NCBI GenBank assembly: GCA_021780105.1
Contig: JAJXZJ010000031.1
Coordinates: 1 to 35,933 of the forward strand
Length of the DNA stretch: 35,933 nucleotides
Direction: 5' to 3'
Origin: a bacterium
GTDB taxonomy: Bacteria; Verrucomicrobiota; Verrucomicrobiia; Limisphaerales; J093
Under the pieces are notes generated by a model. It saw nothing but the letters and a program-made list of their open reading frames with translations. It searched no databases and had not been told where the DNA came from. This document shows positions 25,500 to 33,955 of this stretch, piece by piece. Numbering within the stretch: position 1 is the stretch's first letter; each line of letters opens with the position of its first letter. The position numbers and the translations under genes are program-made.

Positions 25500-26405
25500 A
25501 TGAATGTTACGCACCCCTTACTTAATCGGTTCTCTGAACAAACTGGGGATGAGAAGGAAAAAGTGGGTCGTTTGTTTTTCCGCTTCCTCGCGTTCCTCCA
25601 CTGGTCGCACGGCTCGACTCGGTGTCCGCCACTTGCTCTGTTACTTCTGTCGGCGTGTGCGGGATCCGCACCCGCCCAGACCGTGCCCACGCCGGACTGG
25701 TTGGCCAAGGCGCTGACGAACCGGCCGCCGTTCACGCGCCAGACGAACACGTTCGTTTCGCCGTCCGTGAGCAACGCGACGGCGGCCGGCGCTGCGAATC
25801 CAACAAGCCCGCACGTCGGCGGTTTGTCCGAGCCGGACGTGGCGATGGCCAACGCCGTCATCGCCGAGAACACGCTCACGCTGAGCCTCCCCGGTTTGGG
25901 CACCACCAAAGACGGCCCCGGCCCACTCACCGAGGCCGATAGGCTCGTGCTGCTCGCGTTGAAGTTCTACCACCAACGCAAGGCGCTCGTGCCCTTTGGC
26001 GAGTTCCGCCAGTGCCTCGAATCGCTGGAGTCGCGCGAGCGTTACCGGCAGGTGGCGGAGGAGTTTTGGGCTTGGTATCGCGAAGCCGCGCAGAAGGGCC
26101 AGGCCGATCGGTTGGGCGGTTTCAGGTCGGAGTTCGGCACGTACATTGCGATGAAGAACACCGCGAAACGCAAAGCCGCCAACCGCGTGCTGTCCGGCCA
26201 GGTCGCGAGTGAAGTGGCCTGGCGCGGGGCAATGAAGTCCGACCAGGAGTTCCGGCAGCGGATCGCGGAAAGAAGTGCAGACGCAGATCGTACGCGCGCC
26301 GATTGGCTGCGACAGTGGCAGGTGCAAGCAGCCGAAGCCACGGCGGCGGAACAGGAATGGCAGTTGTATCTGGGCCAGGGCACCGGCCGCACGGGAAAGG
26401 AATAG
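25500..26405 (+). CDS. Putative exported lipoprotein following the Rhs gene
   Basis: This protein has up to 301 residues. A hydrophobic stretch with a lipobox-like end (LALLLLSAC, then AGSAPAQTVPTPDW) suggests export as a lipoprotein, but it is preceded by about 45 residues if ATG 25500 is used. GTG 25563 gives a shorter lead and may be the true start. The mature part is hydrophilic and helical, rich in charged residues (SLESRERYRQVAEEFWAWYREA and the last 100 residues, likely coiled). I do not recognise the family. The gene begins 31 bases after the Rhs stop, so co-transcription is likely. A role as Rhs partner or immunity protein is possible but unsupported. Confidence 0.65.
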   Translation: MNVTHPLLNRFSEQTGDEKEKVGRLFFRFLAFLHWSHGSTRCPPLALLLLSACAGSAPAQTVPTPDWLAKALTNRPPFTRQTNTFVSPSVSNATAAGAANPTSPHVGGLSEPDVAMANAVIAENTLTLSLPGLGTTKDGPGPLTEADRLVLLALKFYHQRKALVPFGEFRQCLESLESRERYRQVAEEFWAWYREAAQKGQADRLGGFRSEFGTYIAMKNTAKRKAANRVLSGQVASEVAWRGAMKSDQEFRQRIAERSADADRTRADWLRQWQVQAAEATAAEQEWQLYLGQGTGRTGKE

Positions 26406-26801
26406 CGCAAAGGCGGAGCGTCACCTTCGCTGTCGCCGCAACATCGAAGGTAAAGGGACCAAAGCCGATTGTGCCGTCAGGCGTAAACGCCGCCTATGCC
26501 GCCGCCCACTGCATGATCACGATGGCGTCGAATTCTGGATTGCTCATGCGCCGGCAAGGTAGAAGCCCGCCGTGGAGGAGGCAAGGCGGGAACCTGGCGA
26601 AGCGGACATTGGGTCTAACGGATCATCGCTCACGGTGCAGGGCGGCCCGGCAATCCGGCTGGAAAAAGGCCGCGTTGGGTTCGCCGACGGGGCGCGAAAG
26701 CCGGCCGCGCAAGTCCGGCGAACCGGGAAAAGTTGGATTTGCTCCGCAGGATTTAGTTGGCTGTGTCGTGTATCGGTGTAAACAGAAACGCACAGAAGCC
26801 T
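26406..26801. other. Intergenic region holding the second 77-bp repeat and possible coding debris
   Basis: There is no intact gene in these 396 bases. The minus strand just right of the Rhs follower reads AAFTPDGTIGFGPFTFDV then AATAKVTLRL (about 26495-26410), which has the alternating pattern of a beta-rich secreted protein but no start, and may be a remnant. Bases 26515-26591 are the repeat copy. From 26592 to 26801 nothing is recognised; it should contain the promoter of the gene at 26802. Confidence 0.45.
26515..26591. repeat. 77-bp perfect direct repeat, right copy
   Basis: This is identical to 17682-17758. It contains an orphan copy of the first 11 codons of the flavoprotein gene (minus strand, ATG at 26547), whose reading runs on only into unrelated sequence, so it is a non-functional scar. 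Confidence 0.95.
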
Positions 26802-27668
26802 ATGAAAACGATCCGCCTCACCACCGCCGCGCTGGCCGCCTTGGCCGCGGGCCTGCTGCTCGCCCAGGAAACGCCCGCCGCGCCGCCGATGCCACAAGCG
26901 ATCCCTACGCCGCCAGCCATACCAGTACCGTCTCGACCCGTTCGTCCGCCGGTGCCGGGGATGGTTTACCAGGCCCAGGTTGATCCAACGACCGGTCTGC
27001 CGGTGGCCAAGGACAAGCGGTTTGACCTCGATTTCCCCGGTGGGAAACCGGCCGACCTGATCGCGTTCATCTCGAAAGCCCACGGCACGCCGGTAAACGC
27101 CATCATTCCCGAGGATGTGGCGGACACGACGTTGCCGGCAATGAACCTCAAGCAGGTCACGCTGGTCGAGTTGTTTCAAGCGCTCGAGGCGGCCAGCAAA
27201 AAGGATGTCGCCGTGACCACCGGAGGTGACTTTGGCAGGCCTAGCCCCTACCAGGGCTACACCATCACGCATGTGAATTTTGGCTTTCGCACAACCGACC
27301 AGCCGCCGACCGACCACTCCATCTGGACTTTTTACTACGACCGTCCGGTGCTGCCACCCCTGAAACCGGAAGCGCCGCCGAGCCATCCTCAAATTGTCCG
27401 TTTTTACCGGCTCGCCCCCTACCTCGGCGCCGGCGGCTACAAGGTCGAGGACATTACCACCGCGGTCGAAACCGGCTGCCAGATGCTCGGCTCGCCCGCG
27501 CCCAAAATGAAGTTCCACCAGGAGACCAAGCTGCTCATCGCGGTCGGCGATGAACAGCAGTTGAACACCATTAATCAGGTGCTCCAGCAGTTGCAACTGG
27601 GACCCGCGGTTCCGTCATCGCCACCACTTCTGACGCCGCCCGCACCGGTGCCACAACCACGTCTCTAA
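26802..27668 (+). CDS. Secreted protein with STN/secretin-like domain
   Basis: This 288-residue protein has a signal peptide (MKTIRLTTAALAALAAGLLL), a proline-rich stretch (about 25-55), then an STN/secretin N-domain-like segment (about 68-135: RFDLDFPGGKPADLIAFIS ... NLKQVTLVELFQALEAASKK). The rest, with VRFYRLAPYLGAGGYKVEDI ... LLIAVGDEQQLNTINQVL, resembles a second secretin-type ring-building domain; in secretins this compares amplitude ratios of stacked subunits. It ends in a proline-rich tail without a membrane channel domain. It lies just upstream of an ECF sigma factor and anti-sigma candidate, so it may act with them in the envelope (inference). Earlier in-frame starts lack a signal peptide. 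Confidence 0.72.
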   Translation: MKTIRLTTAALAALAAGLLLAQETPAAPPMPQAIPTPPAIPVPSRPVRPPVPGMVYQAQVDPTTGLPVAKDKRFDLDFPGGKPADLIAFISKAHGTPVNAIIPEDVADTTLPAMNLKQVTLVELFQALEAASKKDVAVTTGGDFGRPSPYQGYTITHVNFGFRTTDQPPTDHSIWTFYYDRPVLPPLKPEAPPSHPQIVRFYRLAPYLGAGGYKVEDITTAVETGCQMLGSPAPKMKFHQETKLLIAVGDEQQLNTINQVLQQLQLGPAVPSSPPLLTPPAPVPQPRL

Positions 27669-27738
27669 ACGCCGGTCAGGGCGGTTTGACTGCTTGGAAA
27701 CCAGTCCGTCATGTCCGGTGCTCCCGGCAGAAGCGTCG

Positions 27739-28308
27739 GTGGCTGAACGCAAGTCGGCCACCGACATCGCCGTTTTAACGCGGCGCTTGGCGGCGGGCGA
27801 CGAAGCCGCGTGGCGCGCGTTTCACGCCGCTTATTTTCCCCGCCTGCTGCGCTATTTGCTGGTGGTGACGGGCGGGCGCGAGGAAGCGGCGCGAGAGACG
27901 CTCCAACTCGCGTTCGTCCGCGCGGTGCGGCACATCCGGCGCTTCGACACCGAGCCGGCGCTGTGGAGCTGGTTGACCGTGCTGGCCCGCAGCGCGTTGG
28001 TGGACGAGCGACGCAAGCACGGGCGTTATCTCGCCTTCCTCGACCGTTGTTTTCGCTGGCACCAAACCGCGCCGGGCCCGGCCGCCACGGACGCCGAGGC
28101 GCGGTTGAACGAATTGCTCGCCGCCGGCCTCGCGGAACTTCCGGCGGACGAGCGCCGGCTGCTGGAGCGGAAATATTTTGACGGTGACGCCGTCCGCGAG
28201 ATTGCGCAGGCATCCGGTGAAACCGAAAAGGCGGTCGAATCCCGGCTGGTCCGGATTCGCCGCAAGCTCAAAGGCGCCATTGTGGAGCAGATGAACCATG
28301 AATCGTGA
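27739..28308 (+). CDS. ECF-type RNA polymerase sigma factor
   Basis: This 189-residue sigma-70-family protein has region 2 at about 20-85 (AWRAFHAAYFPRLLRYLL ... PALWSWLTVLARSALVDERR, the DNA-melting helix) and region 4 at about 125-180 (LAELPADERRLLERKYFDG, then VREIAQASGETEKAVESRLV, a helix-turn-helix). It would direct polymerase to a small set of promoters. GTG 27739 is preferred because region 2 follows at the usual distance; TTG 27694 in the same frame is the alternative. The 3' end overlaps the next gene by 11 bases, typical of a sigma/anti-sigma pair. Confidence 0.88.
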   Translation: MAERKSATDIAVLTRRLAAGDEAAWRAFHAAYFPRLLRYLLVVTGGREEAARETLQLAFVRAVRHIRRFDTEPALWSWLTVLARSALVDERRKHGRYLAFLDRCFRWHQTAPGPAATDAEARLNELLAAGLAELPADERRLLERKYFDGDAVREIAQASGETEKAVESRLVRIRRKLKGAIVEQMNHES

Positions 28309-28774
28309 ATCGCAATCCCTGCTGGAGGCGGTCCTGGCCGAATCGCTGGCAGCCGACTTTCAAGACCAGTCGTTGACGGCGACCCTCAACGCCGTGCGCC
28401 ATCACCGGCGGATGCGGCAATGGCGCCGCGGCGGCGCGGTCGTCGCGCTGTTGCTGGCTCTGCCATCGGCGGTCTGGTGGCTGCGGATGTCGGCGACGCC
28501 AACTCAACCGGCGACGGCGCCGTCGGTGACGATGGTCGCGAGCCAACCGCTGCCGGCGAGCATGGTTGTCGAGACCCGCCCTGACACCGTGGCGATCGTG
28601 ACGTCCACAAGGGCAGGTTTCACGGTGGTGGCCACCGACCCGGTGCGCGGCGCGGTGCCCGAACTGACGGACGACGAGTTGCTCCAACTGGTCGCCGGTC
28701 GCGCGGCCGCCTTGGTGCGCGAGAACGGTGAAGTCCGGCTGGTCATCGCCGACGCGCGCCCGTCGGGACCATGA
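28298..28774 (+). CDS. Putative anti-sigma factor (single-TM protein)
   Basis: This 158-residue protein has a charged N-terminal cytoplasmic part (about 1-44), one membrane helix (GGAVVALLLALPSAVWWL, about 45-62) and a periplasmic part of about 95 residues. This topology and the 11-base overlap with the sigma gene fit a membrane anti-sigma factor. No zinc-binding ZAS motif is seen in the cytoplasmic part, so the assignment rests on position and topology. The periplasmic part (ELTDDELLQLVAGRAAALVR) has no recognised domain. Confidence 0.65.
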   Translation: MNRESQSLLEAVLAESLAADFQDQSLTATLNAVRHHRRMRQWRRGGAVVALLLALPSAVWWLRMSATPTQPATAPSVTMVASQPLPASMVVETRPDTVAIVTSTRAGFTVVATDPVRGAVPELTDDELLQLVAGRAAALVRENGEVRLVIADARPSGP

Positions 28775-28829
28775 CGTGACGGCGGCCGGCTGGCGACGGC
28801 ACTCGACAAACCGCGCGCGTTTTTCCAAG

Positions 28830-30173
28830 ATGCGCGTCATGATTTCCAACGCGCATCCTTTGCCCCGGGCCAGCCAGGCCGTTTCCGCGTCACGATTACC
28901 CCGTCGCCAATTTCTCGCGCGCGCCGCGGCGACGGCCGTCATGCCGCTGCTGGTCACACCGTCGGTCCTCGGCCGCGGAGCCACCGCACCGAACAGCCGC
29001 GTCGTGCTCGGCGGCATTGGCATGGGCAACCGCGCCATGTTCATCCTGCCGAATTTTCTCGCGCAGCCGGACATCCAATACGCCGCCGTTTCGGACGCGC
29101 GGGCGGACCGGCTCAAGGCGGCGAAGGACGCGATTGACACGCACTATCGCACCCCGGACTGCCGCGCCTTCCCGGACTTTCGCGAGCTGCTCGCGCAGCC
29201 GGACATTGACGCGGTTTACATCGCCACCGGCAACCGCTGGCATTCGATGGCCTCGATGTTTGCCGCCCGCGCCGGCAAGGACATTTATTGCGAGAAACCG
29301 ATCAGCCTGACCATCCGCGAAGGCCGTCAGCTCGTGGACATGTGCCCGCGTTACGGTGCGATTTATCAAGCCGGCACGCAGCGGCGTTCGACCGAGTCCT
29401 ACCAGTTCGCCCGCAAAATGGTGCGGCAGGGCCGGATCGGCCGCGTTCACACCGTCGAAATGCAGGTGTGGACCGGCGCCGTGGTGCCGCATGAAAAAGC
29501 CGTGCCGGTGCCGGCGGGCTGGAACTACGACGAGTGGCTTGGCCCGGTGGCGTGGCAGCCGTTTGTGCTCGGCCGCGTGAACGGCTGGCCTTACTTCTGG
29601 GACACTGGCGAAGGCATGCACACGGACATGGGCACGCATTACACCGACCAGATGCAGTGGGTGCTGGGCACCGACGACACGGGACCGGTCGAGTTCGAGA
29701 CGAGCGACATGGTGTGGCCCGATCCAGTGAAATACATGAGCGAAACCGCGATTTCCGGCACGTTCCGGTGCCATTACGCGAACGGCGTCGAGGGCGTGCT
29801 TTACCAGCGAAAAGGTTTTACCGACCGCTACATCCGCTACATCGGCGACGAAGGCTGGATTCAAGTGGACGACGAAACGGACGTCGTCACCGCGGAGCCA
29901 AAATCCATCCTGCAACGGCGCCAAACCGGCGGCGTGGGCTGGGCCAACGCCAGCTCGCACATCCGCAATCTGCTCGATTGCATCCGCAGCCGCCGGCCGA
30001 CATTGTGCCATCCCGAGGTCGGCCACCGCGCCCAGAGCATCGTCGAGTCCATGACCATCAGCGCGCGGCTGAACCGCAAGCTGCGTTGGGACCCGGTCAA
30101 GGAAGTCTTCGACTGCGAGGAGGCCAACCGCATGCTTTACCGCGAACCGCGCGCGCCATGGCGGGTTTCCTGA
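28830..30173 (+). CDS. Tat-exported Gfo/Idh/MocA-family oxidoreductase
   Basis: This 447-residue NAD(P)-dependent oxidoreductase acts on sugars or sugar derivatives. The N-terminus has a twin-arginine signal (PRRQFLARAAATAVMPLLV, arginines 25-26). The Rossmann domain follows (VVLGGIGMGNRAM, AAVSDARADRLKAA, VYIATGNRWHSM) with the family motif CEKPIS (Lys156). The C-terminal domain contains GEGMHTDMGTHYTDQMQW, the metal/substrate-binding region in this secreted branch. Tat export of the folded enzyme is typical of Planctomycetes and Verrucomicrobia. ATG 28830 gives the expected lead before the twin arginines; 28839 is possible. No substrate can be read. Confidence 0.88.
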   Translation: MRVMISNAHPLPRASQAVSASRLPRRQFLARAAATAVMPLLVTPSVLGRGATAPNSRVVLGGIGMGNRAMFILPNFLAQPDIQYAAVSDARADRLKAAKDAIDTHYRTPDCRAFPDFRELLAQPDIDAVYIATGNRWHSMASMFAARAGKDIYCEKPISLTIREGRQLVDMCPRYGAIYQAGTQRRSTESYQFARKMVRQGRIGRVHTVEMQVWTGAVVPHEKAVPVPAGWNYDEWLGPVAWQPFVLGRVNGWPYFWDTGEGMHTDMGTHYTDQMQWVLGTDDTGPVEFETSDMVWPDPVKYMSETAISGTFRCHYANGVEGVLYQRKGFTDRYIRYIGDEGWIQVDDETDVVTAEPKSILQRRQTGGVGWANASSHIRNLLDCIRSRRPTLCHPEVGHRAQSIVESMTISARLNRKLRWDPVKEVFDCEEANRMLYREPRAPWRVS

Positions 30174-30206
30174 ACTGAAACACCGGCAGCTCAACCGCCC
30201 ACCGCC

Positions 30207-32201
30207 ATGAAACTAAACCTGTTTTCCGCTTGTCTCGCTCTTGCCGTGGTCGTCGCGCCCTTCGCCGTCGCGGCCGATTCCGCCAGCGCCACGCTCGAAA
30301 ACCTGCGCCATTACACGTCCGGTGCCGATGCCACGCCGCTGCGCAGGTATGAACAGCTCGTCGCGCAGGCTGTCAACGACACCAACCTGCGACAATCCGT
30401 CGAGGCGGACCTTGACCGAGTGTTGACCGGCGACGCCACCTTCGAGGCAAAACGCTTTGCCTGCAAAGAACTCGCCGTCATCGGAACCTCCGCCAGCGTG
30501 CCGGCGCTCGCGAACCTGTTGAAAGACGAAGCCACCGCCGGCATCGCCTGTCTGGCGCTGGCGAACAACCCGTCGCCCGAAGCGCTGACCGCCTTGCGCG
30601 CAGCCTTGGGAACGACCAGGGGACTGGCGCTGGCGCACGTCATCCACACGCTCGGCGAACGGCGCGACACCAAAGCGGTCGCTCAGCTCATCAAACTGGC
30701 CCGTGACACCGACGCCACGGTGGCCGAGTCCGCCACCGTGGCGTTGGGCAAAATCGCCACGCCCGGCGCGGCAAGAAGCCTCGCGGCGCTGCGTCGCGAC
30801 GAATCGCCGGCCTTGCGGCTGGGCGTGGCCGACGGCTCGATCCGGTTGGCCGAGCGGCTGGCGGCCGGGGGCCAACCGCAGCGCGCGGCGGCGATTTACA
30901 CGGAACTGCTGGCGACCGGATGGCCTGAAAACGTAAGACGCGGCGCGTTCCTTGCGCTACTGCGATTGGACCGCGACGGCGGCGAACGTCGGATCGTGTC
31001 GGTTTTGGAAGGAACGGACGCCGCGCTCAAACCAGCGGCCATCGCGGCGATCAGCGGTATCCGCGGCATGGATGCCTCGCAGAAGTTTGCCGCCGAATTG
31101 CCCAAGCTCGTGCCGGCGGAGCAGGCCTTGTTGGTCGAATCCCTGGCCGAACGCCACGATCCGGTGGCACAGGCGGCGGTGCAGGCGCAATTGCAGGCCG
31201 CGGACGCCTCCGTCCGGCTGGCGGCCATCGGCGCGTTGGGCCGGAACGGTGACGCCGCGATGGTGCCGGTCCTGGCTCGCGCGCTGGCGACCGCGCAGAG
31301 CGATCAGGAAACCGCTGCGATCGAGGACTCGCTTACTGCGCTGAATGGCGGCGAGTTGGTGGACCGCGCGTTGACCGCACAATTGCGCAACCGCATGGCC
31401 GGTCCAAAAACGCCGCTCCTGGTCGTGCTCGCGCGCCGCGGCAGCAGTTTGGCCGTGCCGGTGTTGCTGGCGGAAACCGCAAGCTCCGACGCCACGACGG
31501 CGAAAATTGCATTCCAAGGAGTTGGCCGGCTGGCAGGCGCGGAGCAAGCGGAGGCTGCCGTCCGGGCGCTGGCAGGCTTGCGGGCGCCGGACGCCCGTGC
31601 CGAGGCCGAGACCGCCGTGGCGCAGGTGTTGTCGCGCGTGGGCAATCCGGCGCGGCGTTCGGCCATCGTGCGCGCGGCGCTGGGTTGGGTCATCACGGCC
31701 GAGGCGCGCTGTTCACTGGTGCAACTGCTGCCGACATGTGGCGACGCCGACGCGTTGGCAGCGTTGAAAACGGCCATGGCCGACAACGAGCCGGCCGTTC
31801 GCGAGGCGGCCACCCGCGCGCTGGCGGAATGGCCGGATATGGCGGCGTGGGATATGTTGGTCGCGCTTTATGCCCAGACGGACAACGAAGCTCACCGCGT
31901 GCTGGCGCTGCGCGGCCTGGTGCGGCTGGCCGGCGAGGAGAATGCGCGTCCGGATGCGGTGCTGGTGGCGCGTTACCGGCAGTTGCTGGCGGGCGCCCAA
32001 AGCGACGACGACCGCAAGCTTGTGTTGGGTGCGCTCGCCGGCGCGGCGGACCCGGACGCGCTCAAGCTGGCGGAGGAGATGCTGGCCAATCCCGGCGTTC
32101 GCGCGGAGGCGGAACTGGCCGTACGCAAGATCGCGGACGCAGTGAAGGCGACGCATCCCGAGGCAGCCGCCCAAGCGCGGCAGCAATTGGAAAAGCGTTG
32201 A
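30207..32201 (+). CDS. Secreted HEAT-repeat protein
   Basis: This 664-residue protein has a signal peptide (MKLNLFSACLALAVVVAPFAVA) and is then almost entirely HEAT/PBS-lyase-type alpha repeats of about 30-37 residues, for example FACKELAVIGTSASVPALAN, ATVALGKIATPGAARSLAAL and AAIGALGRNGDAAMVPVLAR. Such solenoids are binding scaffolds. In this phylum they are often adjacent to secreted Gfo/Idh/MocA oxidoreductases or membrane-bound dehydrogenases, as here, 33 bases downstream of one. The two may be one transcription unit. No catalytic domain is visible. Confidence 0.85.
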   Translation: MKLNLFSACLALAVVVAPFAVAADSASATLENLRHYTSGADATPLRRYEQLVAQAVNDTNLRQSVEADLDRVLTGDATFEAKRFACKELAVIGTSASVPALANLLKDEATAGIACLALANNPSPEALTALRAALGTTRGLALAHVIHTLGERRDTKAVAQLIKLARDTDATVAESATVALGKIATPGAARSLAALRRDESPALRLGVADGSIRLAERLAAGGQPQRAAAIYTELLATGWPENVRRGAFLALLRLDRDGGERRIVSVLEGTDAALKPAAIAAISGIRGMDASQKFAAELPKLVPAEQALLVESLAERHDPVAQAAVQAQLQAADASVRLAAIGALGRNGDAAMVPVLARALATAQSDQETAAIEDSLTALNGGELVDRALTAQLRNRMAGPKTPLLVVLARRGSSLAVPVLLAETASSDATTAKIAFQGVGRLAGAEQAEAAVRALAGLRAPDARAEAETAVAQVLSRVGNPARRSAIVRAALGWVITAEARCSLVQLLPTCGDADALAALKTAMADNEPAVREAATRALAEWPDMAAWDMLVALYAQTDNEAHRVLALRGLVRLAGEENARPDAVLVARYRQLLAGAQSDDDRKLVLGALAGAADPDALKLAEEMLANPGVRAEAELAVRKIADAVKATHPEAAAQARQQLEKR

Positions 32202-32214
32202 ACGCGGCGGCGGC

Positions 32215-32241
32215 GCAGTGGTTCACGATGGAATCCACTGC
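32215..32241. terminator. Possible bidirectional terminator hairpin
   Basis: GCAGTGG (32215-32221) pairs perfectly with CCACTGC (32235-32241), and the stem can extend by three more pairs (TTC with GAA) around one bulged base. It sits between the stops of two convergent genes (32201 and 32254). No T-tract follows on either side, so it would be a weak intrinsic terminator. Confidence 0.45.
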
Positions 32242-32253
32242 CGGCCGGGTGTT

Positions 32254-33513
32254 TCAACCCACTAACTTGCGGGCCACGATGCTGGCGTTGTGACCGCCGA
32301 AGCCGAAGGAGTTGTTGACGATGGCCTCGACCTTCATTTCCCGCGCCGTGTGCGGCACGTAATCGAGGTCGCACTGCGGATCGGGATTGTCGAGGTTGAT
32401 CGTCGGCGGGACGACGCCCGTCTGGATGGCCTTGGCGCAGATGGCCATTTCCACCGCGCCGGCCGCGCCGAGCATGTGCCCGGTAGCGCCCTTGGTGGAA
32501 CTGACCGGCAGGCGGCGCGCGTAGTTGCCGAACACCGTCTTGATGGCCTCGGTCTCGCAAATGTCGCCGTGTGGCGTGGCGGTGCCGTGGGCGTTGATGT
32601 AGGAAATCTGCTCCGGGTTCAGGCCGGCGGAGCGGAGCGCCATGCGCATGCAGCGGGCGGCGCCCTCGCCGCCGGGCGAGGGGGCGGTCATGTGGTGGGC
32701 GTCGGCCGTGTTGCCGTAACCCGCGATTTCGCAATAGATGCGGGCGCCACGGGCCTTGGCGTGATCGAGTTCTTCCAACACCACAACACCCGCGCCCTCA
32801 CCCATGACGAAGCCGTCACGGTCGGTATCGAAGGGGCGGGAGGCGCGCTTTGGCTCGGCGTTGCGCGTGCTCATGGCCTTCATGGCGCAAAAGCCGCCGA
32901 TGCCCAGCGGGGTGATGGTGGCCTCGGTCCCGCCGGCAAACATCACCTTGGCATCGCCCATCTTGATGGTCCGCCAGGCTTCGCCGATGGCGTGCGAGGC
33001 GGTCGCGCAGGCGGAGCAGGTGGCGACGTTCGGTCCGCGAAGTTTGTAGAACATCGAGAACAGGCCGGAGGCCATGTTCAGGATCAGCATGGGGATCATG
33101 AACGGCGAGAGCCGGCCGGGGCCGCGCTCCAGCAGAATTTTATGCTGCTCCTCCGTGGTGTGCAGGCCGCCGATGCCGGAGCCGATGAAGACGCCGATCT
33201 CGTCGCGATCCGCCCGGCTCAGATCAAGGCCGGAATCCTGCAGCGCCTGATGGCCGGCGAGGATGCCAAACTTGGTGAACCGATCCGAACGCCGCTCGTC
33301 TTTCGGCGAAGGGAAGGCGGGCACGGCGTTGAACGCCTTCACCTCGGCGGCGATCTGCGTGTCGAAGCGTTCCGGATCAAACAGGCTGATCCGGTCCACG
33401 CCGCACTGGCCGGCAAGGAGGTTCTGCCAGACGGCATCCATCCCCACGCCCAGCGGCGAAACCACGCCCAGTCCGGTGATGACCACGCGGCGGTCGGTCC
33501 AATGATCGGTCAT
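32254..33513 (-). CDS. fabF: Beta-ketoacyl-ACP synthase II
   Basis: This 419-residue elongation condensing enzyme of fatty-acid synthesis has the full active site: Cys169 in CSACATAS, His309 in [11 protein letters not shown] and His346 in GHMLGAAG, with Lys341 in SSTKG. The N-terminus [15 protein letters not shown] and C-terminus [12 protein letters not shown] are those of canonical FabF and the length is normal. Its place after acpP is the classic fab order. No purine-rich ribosome site precedes ATG 33513. It differs clearly from the cluster ketosynthase at 4090-5328. Confidence 0.95.
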   Translation of the reverse strand: MTDHWTDRRVVITGLGVVSPLGVGMDAVWQNLLAGQCGVDRISLFDPERFDTQIAAEVKAFNAVPAFPSPKDERRSDRFTKFGILAGHQALQDSGLDLSRADRDEIGVFIGSGIGGLHTTEEQHKILLERGPGRLSPFMIPMLILNMASGLFSMFYKLRGPNVATCSACATASHAIGEAWRTIKMGDAKVMFAGGTEATITPLGIGGFCAMKAMSTRNAEPKRASRPFDTDRDGFVMGEGAGVVVLEELDHAKARGARIYCEIAGYGNTADAHHMTAPSPGGEGAARCMRMALRSAGLNPEQISYINAHGTATPHGDICETEAIKTVFGNYARRLPVSSTKGATGHMLGAAGAVEMAICAKAIQTGVVPPTINLDNPDPQCDLDYVPHTAREMKVEAIVNNSFGFGGHNASIVARKLVG

Positions 33514-33585
33514 ACAAAGGTGGAAACAAAACGAGGCAGCTTGTGCTGCGTGCCCGCGTGCGGCTGCCTCGGAACGTGTGTTCGC

Positions 33586-33834
33586 TTACTTTTGCGTGGC
33601 TTCCTCGATGTATTTGATGACGTCGCCCACGCTCTGAAGTTTTTCGGCTTCCTCGTCCGGGATTTCCTTGCCGAATTCCTCCTCCAGCGCCATGACCAGT
33701 TCCACGGTGTCGAGCGAATCCGCGCCCAAATCCTCGATGAACCGCGCTTCCGGTGTGACCTGATCCGCATTCACGCCGAGCTGTTCGACGATGATGTCCT
33801 TGACCCGTTGCTCAATCGTTTTTTCAGCAGCCAT
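33586..33834 (-). CDS. acpP: Acyl carrier protein
   Basis: This 82-residue carrier holds growing acyl chains on a 4'-phosphopantetheine arm. Ser40 in the motif [12 protein letters not shown] is the attachment site, and the acidic helix [18 protein letters not shown] follows as in all AcpP. GGAG lies 6 bases before ATG 33834, one of the few clear ribosome sites here. It has a candidate promoter of its own at 33867-33895, in keeping with the high expression of this protein. It is the only acyl carrier protein in the window, so it might also serve the biosynthetic cluster. Confidence 0.97.
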   Translation of the reverse strand: MAAEKTIEQRVKDIIVEQLGVNADQVTPEARFIEDLGADSLDTVELVMALEEEFGKEIPDEEAEKLQSVGDVIKYIEEATQK

Positions 33835-33866
33835 TGGTTTCTCCAGTTTGATTGTTCTTTTTCGTG

Positions 33867-33895
33867 TGTCTAAGCGACGTGCCAGAGGGCGTCAA
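33867..33895 (-). promoter_or_regulatory. Candidate promoter for acpP-fabF
   Basis: Reading the minus strand, TTGACG (33895-33890) and TAGACA (33872-33867) are separated by 17 bases, 33 bases before the acpP start. The -35 matches five of six consensus bases and the -10 three of six. The 121-base gap between fabG and acpP has room for it. Confidence 0.45.
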
Positions 33896-33955
33896 GCCCC
33901 GATTGGCGTTTTTTTCTGCAAACGATGCCGGCGCGCGTCCCTGCGTGCCGCCGGC

